Position numbers and translations under genes: made by a program. 64,000 nucleotides of DNA from an uncultured Aquimarina sp. (GTDB lineage: Bacteria; Bacteroidota; Bacteroidia; Flavobacteriales; Flavobacteriaceae), in contig NZ_CANMED010000001.1 in assembly GCF_947496855.1 (NCBI RefSeq), positions 1 to 64,000 on the forward strand, written 5' to 3'. Positions 1 to 7,343 of the stretch are shown piece after piece. The notes below the pieces were generated by a model that worked only from the letters and a program-made list of their open reading frames with translations, was not told where the DNA came from and searched no databases. Within the stretch, counting starts at the first letter, position 1. Each line of letters starts with the position of its first letter.

Positions 1-16
1 AGTAGGTCGCCGCCTT
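1..16 (+). rRNA. rrf: 3' end of 5S rRNA (partial)
   Basis: The window opens with AGTAGGTCGCCGCC, which matches the usual 3' end of flavobacterial 5S rRNA (GAGAGTAGGTCGCCGCC). A strong terminator follows within 10 bases, as expected at the end of an rRNA operon. Only the last bases are present, so the exact 3' boundary is approximate. The rest of the operon should lie just left of the window. Confidence 0.72.
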
Positions 17-21
17 CCTTG

Positions 22-56
22 AAAACCCTTCATTATATAATGAAGGGTTTTTTTTA
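22..56 (+). terminator. Rho-independent terminator of the rRNA operon
   Basis: A perfect 14-bp stem (AAAACCCTTCATTA pairing with TAATGAAGGGTTTT) has a 2-base loop and is followed by a run of T. It sits directly after the 5S rRNA end. Confidence 0.9.
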
Positions 57-219
57 TACCCTATAAAATTAAAAAAATAACTACAATTTTCTTGATATTT
101 TTTGTTCTATGAGTTTTTTATGTAAAATAATAAATTTAGGGAATTTTACGTTTTATAATTGACAGAAACTCTGAGTGTCGTTAAATGTTCAGTATGTAAA
201 ATCGTTTTTAATTTTTATT

Positions 220-414
220 ATTAAAGATCAACTTTTAAAACTAGGACAAAAATTAAGTAAAGAAGAACAAGAAAAAGTTATTGGAGGTATGCCAACTCTA
301 AAGCCTTTCGGCCCTTGCGGAGAAACGGGAGGTATTATAGTTGCTAGTCATCATTGTGCTTCAGGCGGATATGGAACTGTTTATGCAAACGACGTTTGTT
401 GGGCATGCTATTAA
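220..414 (+). CDS. GG-leader bacteriocin-like peptide, apparent ATT start
   Basis: A small peptide precursor. The leader KDQLLKLGQKLSKEEQEKVIGG has the LGxxLSKEEQxxIxGG pattern of Bacteroidota bacteriocin-type double-glycine leaders, which are normally cut after GG by a C39-type peptidase/ABC exporter. The predicted mature part is about 41 residues, Gly-rich, with four Cys and a C-terminal CWACY. Homologous leaders normally begin Met-Lys-(Asn/Asp)-Gln, but here the codon before Lys is ATT (220-222). The upstream in-frame GTG (175) would add an atypical hydrophobic extension. The gene either uses a rare ATT start or has lost its ATG. No exporter or modifying enzyme is adjacent. The leader call is firm; the start and the activity are not. 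Confidence 0.6.
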   Translation: MKDQLLKLGQKLSKEEQEKVIGGMPTLKPFGPCGETGGIIVASHHCASGGYGTVYANDVCWACY

Positions 415-458
415 AAATAACATAGTATGAGAATTCTTATGATATATGTTTTCTATAA

Positions 459-494
459 AAACAGTCAATAACAACTAATTATTGATTGTTTTTT
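459..494 (+). terminator. Terminator after the GG-leader peptide
   Basis: AACAGTCAATAA pairs with TTATTGATTGTT (one mismatch), with a 7-base loop and a following T run. It supports transcription of the small peptide gene as a monocistronic unit. Confidence 0.75.
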
Positions 495-533
495 GTTTTA
501 GTAACTAATTAAAATATGTCTTACTTATAATTA

Positions 534-3491
534 TTATGTATATCTAGGATCCTGAATATAATCTTGTTTAATGATTTTTATTATTTCAATGCTTAAAAAC
601 CCAAATTCTTCTACTACTTTACCATACATACGGTAAACACCTTTGTACCTAAGTTTATACTTTTCTTGTACTGGAGGAAACAATACAGTATCAAATACAT
701 CACCAAATTGATCTAAAAAAGTACCAAAAGCCATACGCTTTCCTTTTGAAGTACTAGTACTTTTCATGGCAATTAAGTATCCATAAATATCAATTTTTTT
801 ATTTAAATACTTTTTTAATTGATTAGCTCTATTTTGATTTACAGGTTTAGAAGTCATTATTTCATAGTACCCACATAAAGGAAATCCAAAGGATTCGATT
901 TGTTCAAAAGCATTTTCTAATCTAGATATTTTAAACTTAGGTAATTGATATTCAGTATGTTTTTCTTTAAATAAAAGAGGTTGGTTATAGCTAGGAGGAG
1001 TACCATTGATTTTAAAATGTGCTTCCCATAATAATTCATGTTTATTTTTTTGAGTAAAGGCAAAGGCGCCTATCTTAATAAGTATACTTATTTGTTCTAT
1101 ACCTATAGGCACCCTATCAATAAAATTATTAAGAGAAGAGTAAATACCATGTTGCTGTCTTTCTAATAGTATAAACTCTGATGTTTTATGATCTAAGTTT
1201 CGTAATATGCTAAATCCAAGATATACAGTTTTCTTCTGTAAAATATGTTCATACCTACTAGTGTTTATACAAGGGGTTAAAATTTTAGCACCAAGTAATT
1301 TAGCTTCGTGCAAATATACTTCTGGGCGATAAAATCCTCCACCATTATTTAATGTAGCCATTAAATATTCTAATGGGAAATAAGCTTTGAGAAATAAACT
1401 TTGATAACTCTCTACTGCGTAAGAAGCAGAATGCCCTTTTGGGAAAGCGTATCCGGCAAAACTTGCTACCTGATTCCATATTTCATGAATTAATGTTGTA
1501 TCATATCCCTCAGCTAGACAATTTTGAATAAATTTTTTTTGTACGTCTTTAAATTCTTTTCGAGATCTAAATTTACCACTCATTCCTCTACGCAGCACAT
1601 CTGCTTCATCAAGAGTAAGTTTAGCGAAAACATGGGCTACTTTGATGACATCTTCTTGATAAACCATAATCCCATAGGTTTCATTCATTAAATCGAGCAT
1701 GATTGGGTGTGATTGTTTTCGCCTTTGTGGATCATGTTCTCTTAAGATATATTCACGCATCATTCCACTTTTAGCAACTCCAGGCCTTATAATGGAACTT
1801 GCGGCAACTAATCCAAGATAATTATCTGTTTTAAGTTTACTTAGTAGCATGCGCATAGCTGGTGATTCTACGTAAAAACAGGCTAGACATTTAGCTTTTC
1901 TGATAAGCGCATTGATATTGGGATCCTTTTTTAATTTCTCTATATCATGAATGTCAAAATTGGCTTTTTCGGGTTGATTATATTGGATAATGCTAATTGC
2001 TTCTTTGATTTTTGCTAAACCACGTTGTCCTAAAATATCAAACTTATATAAACCTAGATCTTCTGCTATAATCATATCAAATTGTGCAGTAGGAAAACCT
2101 TTGGGTGGTATATTAGTGGCAATATATGAGTGAAGTGGTTTTTCACTAATCAATATTCCACTGGAGTGAATACTTATGTAATTGGGGATTCCTTGTATAA
2201 GTTTACTATAGATAATTACTAATTTATGAATATGATCCAAAGAGTTGTAATCATACCTACCTTCACTTAGTTTGTCAATTTCAACTTTAGGTAATCCAAA
2301 GACTTTACCTAATTCTCTAACTGCTCCTTTATAATGAAAAGTTACATACGTTCCTAAAAGAGCTACGTTATCAAATTCATCAAAAATAAATCGTGTAATA
2401 TCTTTTCGATCTCTCCAAGAGAAATCAATATCAAAATCTGGAGGACTGGTACGATGCGAATTTATAAATCTTTCAAAATATAAGTCTAATTCTATTGGAT
2501 CTACATCTGTAATTTTTAGTAAATATGCTACAATACTATTAGCCCCACTACCTCTTCCCACATAATAATAGCCTTTTTTCTGGGCATATGAAATTATTCT
2601 CCAGTTAATTAGAAAGTAGGATACAAAATTCATTTTAATTATTAAGGAAAGCTCTTTTTCTAATCTGTCGTGTACTTTTTTTTCTGGATTTCTATATCGA
2701 TAGGGAAGTCCTATTTCACACAATTTTCTTAATAATTTATTATCTTCTTCAATACTGCCTGTAGAGTTTTTTTTATTTAGAGAAGGTTTGTTTTTAGAGA
2801 AATTAAAACTGATAGAACATTTGTTAAGTATGTTTTGGGTATTTTGAATCATGAAATCAAACTCCGCAAATTTGTTTTTAATTTCGTTATTTGATATCAT
2901 TTGTTCTGAAAAGCAAGCTTGTTGATCCTCAGATAATCGACTAAGTAAAATATTATTATCGATAGCACGTAGTAAACGATGTGCATTAAAATCTTTTTTG
3001 GTTCTAAATGTTACAGGCTGGAATATAACCAGTTTGTCTTTTAATTTTCTATATGGTGAGAGCTTAAGTTTTGAAATTTCTTTTATGGAGATACCAATAA
3101 ATTCATTTGATGAAAATTCAGTTTTTTTAACTTTTATAATTTGTTTGAAAGGGTATATAATAAATACGTTTTTTAATTGTGGAGCCTTTATAGGGAAATC
3201 AAGCTTATTGTGAGAGTGATAGGATAAAAAATTATTTAACTCTTTGTATCCTTCATTGTTTTTAGCTATACCTACAAATAGTTGTTGATTATTGTTTCTA
3301 AAATCAATACCTACGATCGGTTTTATCTGATAATCTTTTGCTTTTCGGATAAAATTGAGACACGCCGTTGTACTATTAATATCAGTTAGTGTAAGACAAT
3401 TAATTTGATTTTCTTTAGCTAGTTCTAATAGGTCTATTTCGGAAAAAGTTCCGAATCTTAAGCTATAGTATGAATGACAATTAAGGTACAT
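534..3491 (-). CDS. dnaE: DnaE2/ImuC-like DNA polymerase III alpha subunit
   Basis: C-family DNA polymerase of 985 residues, much shorter than the main replicative DnaE of Bacteroidota. Domains: N-terminal PHP (about 1-230), polymerase core with GRGSGAN (312-318) and the catalytic PPDFDID (350-356), then fingers and C-terminal OB-like region. The PHP metal site looks degenerate: the first HxH position reads NCH (4-6) and the usual TDH reads TDI, as expected for a non-editing, error-prone enzyme. It lies 166 bases downstream of dinB on the same strand. This pairing matches the mutasome-like translesion cassettes known from other phyla (ImuB/DnaE2); the functional pairing here is inference. ATG at 3491 gives the natural PHP N-terminus MYLNCHS. 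Confidence 0.88.
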   Translation of the reverse strand: MYLNCHSYYSLRFGTFSEIDLLELAKENQINCLTLTDINSTTACLNFIRKAKDYQIKPIVGIDFRNNNQQLFVGIAKNNEGYKELNNFLSYHSHNKLDFPIKAPQLKNVFIIYPFKQIIKVKKTEFSSNEFIGISIKEISKLKLSPYRKLKDKLVIFQPVTFRTKKDFNAHRLLRAIDNNILLSRLSEDQQACFSEQMISNNEIKNKFAEFDFMIQNTQNILNKCSISFNFSKNKPSLNKKNSTGSIEEDNKLLRKLCEIGLPYRYRNPEKKVHDRLEKELSLIIKMNFVSYFLINWRIISYAQKKGYYYVGRGSGANSIVAYLLKITDVDPIELDLYFERFINSHRTSPPDFDIDFSWRDRKDITRFIFDEFDNVALLGTYVTFHYKGAVRELGKVFGLPKVEIDKLSEGRYDYNSLDHIHKLVIIYSKLIQGIPNYISIHSSGILISEKPLHSYIATNIPPKGFPTAQFDMIIAEDLGLYKFDILGQRGLAKIKEAISIIQYNQPEKANFDIHDIEKLKKDPNINALIRKAKCLACFYVESPAMRMLLSKLKTDNYLGLVAASSIIRPGVAKSGMMREYILREHDPQRRKQSHPIMLDLMNETYGIMVYQEDVIKVAHVFAKLTLDEADVLRRGMSGKFRSRKEFKDVQKKFIQNCLAEGYDTTLIHEIWNQVASFAGYAFPKGHSASYAVESYQSLFLKAYFPLEYLMATLNNGGGFYRPEVYLHEAKLLGAKILTPCINTSRYEHILQKKTVYLGFSILRNLDHKTSEFILLERQQHGIYSSLNNFIDRVPIGIEQISILIKIGAFAFTQKNKHELLWEAHFKINGTPPSYNQPLLFKEKHTEYQLPKFKISRLENAFEQIESFGFPLCGYYEIMTSKPVNQNRANQLKKYLNKKIDIYGYLIAMKSTSTSKGKRMAFGTFLDQFGDVFDTVLFPPVQEKYKLRYKGVYRMYGKVVEEFGFLSIEIIKIIKQDYIQDPRYT

Positions 3492-3657
3492 TTTAAGAAG
3501 TGTAGAATTATATGGACTATTTTAGTTATTTAGTTTTTTTAATTTTAGGCGTATCAGGGATAGAAACGGCATCCTTTTTTTGTATCCTGAGTGTAGCTTA
3601 AATGATATGAAAAGATATAGTGTATAGCCCGCGCGGATACCATAATTCTTATGCATA

Positions 3658-4869
3658 TTATTGTTTACGATGAGCTAACACAATAGGAGGTTGGCCATTG
3701 AAAGGATTTTGCATTCTTCCAATAGTTTTGGATCCCATTGCTACAGCTCTTATAACACTTCTGTCTCCATATCGATTCCGAATATGATCTAAAGCTTTAT
3801 AGAGATTGAGTTGTTTTTCATTGTCTTCAAATAGATTGATCTGATAATTTCCGGTTACCAAATGGCTGAACCTGATGCCTATTAATCGAACTAACAACCT
3901 TTTTTGATATAGTTTTTCGAATAGTTCCAGAATTTTAGGAATTAAAATATGATCAGCACTGGTATAGGGGATTTTAAGTTGTTTAGAATATGTGTTAAAG
4001 TCTGAGTATCTAATTTTAACAGTAATACAAGCAGAGAGTTTATTTCCTCTACGTAGTTGATACGATAAATTTTCGGTCATTGCCACAAGGATATTGCGCA
4101 GTTTGTTTATATCTATGGTATCTCTATCAAATGTTCTTTCTGTGGAAATAGATTTACGTTCAGAAAATGCAATTACTGGTGTGTTATCTATTCCATTAGC
4201 TCTTTTCCAAATTGTTAATCCGTTTACTCCTAAAACTCTTTTCATAACATCGACAGGCATTTCTTGTATAGTTCTTACCTGTTGTACACCTAAGCTACGT
4301 AGTGTTTGAAAAGTTTTATCACCAACCATAGGTATTTTCTTGATTGATAATGGTGCTAGAAAAGGTTTTTCTGTACCAGTATCAATCTTCAATTGATTGT
4401 TAGGTTTAGCCTCATTTGTCGCTACTTTAGAAACTACTTTATTTTGAGCGAATCCTAAAGATATTGGTAGGCCGGTTTCTGAAATGATTTTTTGTCTAAG
4501 TTCTGAGGCATATTTATATGCTCCAAAAAATTTATCCATTCCTGATAAATCAGCATAGAACTCATCAATGCTAGATTTTTCGAAAACAGGAACTTTTTCT
4601 TTAATGATTTCTGTTACTAGATCCGAATATTTACTATAAGTACCAGCATTCCCTTTTATAATAGTAGCTTCGGGACATAGCTCTTTTGCTATTTTCATAG
4701 ACATCCCTGAATGTACACCGAATGTTCTAGTTTCGTAACTGCAAGCTGCTACAACACCACGATCACTGGTGCCACCTACTAGTAAAGGTTTACATTGTAA
4801 AGAACTATCAATAAGACGTTCTACTGATACATAAAATGTATCAAGATCAAGATGTAGTATAGTTCTCAA
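3658..4869 (-). CDS. dinB: Y-family DNA polymerase IV
   Basis: Translesion DNA polymerase of 403 residues. The N-terminus MRTILHLDLDTFYVSVE supplies the first catalytic Asp (D8) and a Tyr at the steric-gate position (Y13). SIDE at 100-103 supplies the second Asp-Glu pair. Fingers, palm, helix-hairpin-helix thumb and a little-finger domain follow, with no C-terminal extension or obvious clamp-binding tail beyond residue 400. It is the promoter-proximal gene of a pair with the dnaE-like gene. Two 15-bp palindromes lie 11-44 bases upstream of its start, so damage-inducible or otherwise repressed expression is likely. No LexA or ImuA gene is in the window. Confidence 0.93.
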   Translation of the reverse strand: MRTILHLDLDTFYVSVERLIDSSLQCKPLLVGGTSDRGVVAACSYETRTFGVHSGMSMKIAKELCPEATIIKGNAGTYSKYSDLVTEIIKEKVPVFEKSSIDEFYADLSGMDKFFGAYKYASELRQKIISETGLPISLGFAQNKVVSKVATNEAKPNNQLKIDTGTEKPFLAPLSIKKIPMVGDKTFQTLRSLGVQQVRTIQEMPVDVMKRVLGVNGLTIWKRANGIDNTPVIAFSERKSISTERTFDRDTIDINKLRNILVAMTENLSYQLRRGNKLSACITVKIRYSDFNTYSKQLKIPYTSADHILIPKILELFEKLYQKRLLVRLIGIRFSHLVTGNYQINLFEDNEKQLNLYKALDHIRNRYGDRSVIRAVAMGSKTIGRMQNPFNGQPPIVLAHRKQ

Positions 4870-4879
4870 TTTTTACTTT

Positions 4880-4913
4880 TTGGAATATTTCCAAATTTAT
4901 GGAATAATTCCAT
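4880..4913. promoter_or_regulatory. Tandem palindromic operator upstream of dinB
   Basis: Two inverted repeats, TTGGAATATTTCCAA (4880-4894) and ATGGAATAATTCCAT (4899-4913), share the consensus wTGGAA-N3-TTCCAw, with centres 19 bases apart. They end 11 bases before the dinB ATG. Position and symmetry fit a dimeric repressor operator (SOS-like). The identity of the regulator is unknown. Confidence 0.72.
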
Positions 4914-4954
4914 ATAGTTAATTGTAAAACCTTAAATTTTATTCACAATGGATA

Positions 4955-4984
4955 AAAAAAAACGGTATCTTAAATAAGATACCG
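4955..4984 (-). terminator. Terminator of the coiled-coil exported protein gene
   Basis: CGGTATCTTA pairs with TAAGATACCG (4963-4984). Read on the minus strand it is followed by a T8 run, about 50 bases past the stop at 5032. Confidence 0.88.
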
Positions 4985-5031
4985 CTTCTGAAAAATTTTA
5001 TTTTGGGGCTACAAAATAAAATTCAATTATA

Positions 5032-5850
5032 TTAATTTTCTGTATATCCAGCGAATTGCTTCATAGCATTTTTAGTAAGCTCTTTAGCTCTATCTACATA
5101 GAAGTTTTTTGTATCGTTTAATGTCTCATTTTTCAGATCATTTTCACTTCTTAAGTAATCATTTTGAGATTCAAATATTGATTCATCATCAAAAGCTATA
5201 CTTAATTCATGAAGAGCACTTTCTAATTTCTGTAAAGCTTGTTCTGCTTTTACTTTTACTACTGTTTGTTCTTTTAGCTCTTCTGCACGTTGTGTCTCAA
5301 ATTTTGCTTGAGCCTTTTGTTGCTCTGCGATTTGCTGTTGTAGTTTTTGTTGTTCGATTTCTAATTGACGTCTTTGTGCTTCTAATTCTTTTTTCTTTTG
5401 GGCTACTTCTTCAGACGCAATTGCAATTTCTTCTTCTTCTGCACTTGCAACATCTCCAATATAAGAATCATTACTGTTACCACTATTAGCTTGACAATCT
5501 GTTAACTGTTCTAATAATTTAGGTCCAAGATCTTTAGCTTGCTTAGCATAATACCTACTACGTTCATAAGTATCTTGATCTAAAGAACTCACCATATTTG
5601 TTTTAGCTTCGTACGCTGTTTCATTAGCTTCTGCGCAACCACACTTGTCTGCAAGACTTTCTACTTTTTCAAAAGATTCTATAGCTTTATCTGCATATTC
5701 CTGAGTGTGGAATACATTATTTGCTCCATGTGCTTTCTTAGAATGTGAATATGCATAGCTTGCAGCTGTTAGAGCATCTTCATAAAGATCCTGAGCATTA
5801 GCCTGAGAAACAAGACAAAGTAAAAATAATATTGGTGAAATTCTTTTCAT
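5032..5850 (-). CDS. Exported coiled-coil protein, function unknown
   Basis: About 272 residues from the ATG at 5850, which begins a clean signal peptide MKRISPILFLLCLVSQANA with cleavage before QDLYE. An upstream in-frame ATG (5922) would bury this signal and is rejected. The mature N-terminal half is Ala/Glu/Lys helical with several Cys (CGCAEANE and a later single Cys). Residues around 140-220 form a long Gln/Glu/Lys-rich coiled coil. It resembles a family of flavobacterial periplasmic proteins that I cannot name. It is monocistronic, with its own terminator, and divergent from the DinB-fold gene. Confidence 0.75.
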   Translation of the reverse strand: MKRISPILFLLCLVSQANAQDLYEDALTAASYAYSHSKKAHGANNVFHTQEYADKAIESFEKVESLADKCGCAEANETAYEAKTNMVSSLDQDTYERSRYYAKQAKDLGPKLLEQLTDCQANSGNSNDSYIGDVASAEEEEIAIASEEVAQKKKELEAQRRQLEIEQQKLQQQIAEQQKAQAKFETQRAEELKEQTVVKVKAEQALQKLESALHELSIAFDDESIFESQNDYLRSENDLKNETLNDTKNFYVDRAKELTKNAMKQFAGYTEN

Positions 5851-6138
5851 TTTAAGGGGGCTTTTTAATGAACAGTACAAGTATACAATATTTTTCGAGT
5901 AACCTCCAAAAATAAACGTCATTAATCGATGAAATACGCAGTTTATCTTAATTATTATGGCTAAGCCATAAATAAAGTGATAGATATCCTACTGTCTCAT
6001 GAGGTCATTCATCATAATGAATTCTTGATAACGAGGTTTAATCCATGGTATTGTATTCTTGTATACCTAAACAATAAATTTAACGTTTTGTCAAAGTTGT
6101 TATGTAAGTTTATTATGTATATTACGTCCATATTATTT

Positions 6139-6648
6139 ATGAAAGAACTCATTATATCCTCAATTAATCATAACCTTAATAACGCTATTGCTTTATTAGA
6201 CGCGCTAGATTCAGAAACTTACTGTGACACTTCTGTTGGTCCGTACTATTCCAGTATAGGTTCTCATATTCGACATACTTTAGATTTTTTTGATTGTATT
6301 ATCAATGGGTTAGATACTAATGATATTGATCTTACAGCACGTAAAAGAGATGAAATTTTATCTACTGATATAGAAGCAGCAAAAGATCATATTTATATGC
6401 TTCAGGAGACTTTAGTTTCTTATGTAGATGTAAATACTGATTATTTGATCCATGTGACAGATAATATGGGGCAAGGAAAAGTTACTGTAAATTATACTTT
6501 AGAAAGCATTCTTGCACATGCTAATAGCCACGCCATACATCATTATGCAACAATAGGATACGTACTTGATCAATTAGGAGTAGGATTAAAAATTCCTGGA
6601 TTTGGTTATAATCCTACTACTCCTGTTAATAAAAGGGAAGGGATTTAA
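6139..6648 (+). CDS. DinB-fold (DUF664-like) four-helix bundle protein
   Basis: 169 residues from ATG 6139 (MKELIISSINHNLNNAIALL). The helical pattern and His positions (IGSHIRHTLDFF near residue 36 and HANSHAIHHYATIGY near residue 132) match the DinB/YfiT-like metal-binding fold, which is unrelated to polymerase DinB. Such proteins are often thiol-dependent or uncharacterised metalloenzymes; the activity here is unknown. Longer in-frame starts add non-conserved sequence with hydrophobic stretches and are less likely. Confidence 0.75.
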   Translation: MKELIISSINHNLNNAIALLDALDSETYCDTSVGPYYSSIGSHIRHTLDFFDCIINGLDTNDIDLTARKRDEILSTDIEAAKDHIYMLQETLVSYVDVNTDYLIHVTDNMGQGKVTVNYTLESILAHANSHAIHHYATIGYVLDQLGVGLKIPGFGYNPTTPVNKREGI

Positions 6649-6804
6649 TACGAAACATTATCTATCTAATTTATTTTGATAAATAAGGAGATTAACTAAA
6701 TCAAGTGCTTATTATACTTTGGATAGTAACCCAATCAATTCTACTTTTTGTATAGCATATTATCATTTGTACATAACTTAAAGTATAGTATGTATATTCT
6801 ATTT

Positions 6805-6819
6805 AGGACAAATTTACCT
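6805..6819. promoter_or_regulatory. Possible relic Rrf2-type operator
   Basis: AGGACAAATTTACCT is an imperfect palindrome about 48 bases upstream of the decayed rrf2 gene. Rrf2/NsrR regulators are often autoregulated through such AT-centred palindromes. The assignment is by position and shape only. Confidence 0.3.
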
Positions 6820-6866
6820 GATTTAATTTTAATGTATATATTTGAGTATATTTAAATTAAAAAGAC

Positions 6867-7157
6867 ATGTTTTCTAAAGCCAGTAAATATGGTATAAAGG
6901 CTTCTATTTATGTAGCGCAATAATCATTAAAAAAATAATAAGTGTACCAATTTAAAAGCTATAGTTGATGAGATTAATTCTCCAGAAGCTTTTACTACCA
7001 AAATATTTCAAAAACTAATAAAAATTACGTATCAGATTCTGTAATAAGGATCTAAAGGTGGATTTCTGATTGAAGAAGTAAAAATAGATTAGATAATCTT
7101 GGAGAAACTGTATTTACAATTGATGCTGATGCTATTTATAGTGGTCGCAAGTTAGGA
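6867..7157 (+). pseudogene. Decayed Rrf2-family transcriptional regulator
   Basis: ATG at 6867 begins MFSKASKYGIKASIYVAQ, the standard N-terminus of Bacteroidota Rrf2 regulators, and then hits a stop. Further recognisable pieces follow in shifting frames: AIVDEINSPEAFTTKIFQKL (winged helix), GSKGGFLIEEVK (wing) and LGETVFTIDADAIYSG (dimerisation start). These correspond to family motifs such as EIDSPEAFTAKILQ, GPxGGF and AIDGDSIYKG. The Cys cluster and C-terminus are gone. Multiple stops and frameshifts show it is dead. The piece order is intact, so this is decay in place. Confidence 0.85.
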
Positions 7158-7308
7158 TTAATCTTATATATATCGATTCATAAAAACGCATAAAGGAATG
7201 ATTCAGATTTCCTCAGAAAAAGTAATTGGTACTCGCTTTGATATAAATTTTCCAATTATGAAATCTAAATTCAATGAAAGAATAGAGCAAAAGTCTGTTT
7301 CGGCGTAA
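7150..7308 (+). pseudogene. Decayed 3' end of a histidine kinase, paralogue of the next gene
   Basis: In the frame ending at the TAA (7306-7308) the sequence reads THKGMIQISSEKVIGTRFD and ends KSVSA. The intact kinase downstream reads MHKGTIEVSSEKRIGTRFD and ends KPLSA. Upstream of a small frameshift, LGLILY corresponds to the G2 box GLGLNLVY. About 150 bases of ATPase-domain 3' end thus remain, joined directly to the rrf2 remnant. It is either the scar of a deleted tandem kinase or a duplication fragment. Confidence 0.85.
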
Positions 7309-7343
7309 AAGCAAAGGAATAATTTAATGTAAAACAATTGTCT

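Noticed and set aside
175..219. GTG start extending the first GG-leader peptide
   Set aside because: The extra 15 residues are hydrophobic and unlike any leader of the type; the alignment of the leader begins at the ATT-Lys codons.
5109..5489. 126-residue plus-strand ORF rich in Leu/His
   Set aside because: It is the mirror of the coiled-coil gene on the minus strand (Gln/Glu/Lys codons read in antisense).
7338..7343. TTG start for the TPR kinase, and similar TTG or long-ATG starts at 5922, 48667, 50044 and 58355
   Set aside because: In each case a downstream start restores a signal peptide, a conserved N-terminus or normal spacing to the upstream gene, so the shorter form was used.
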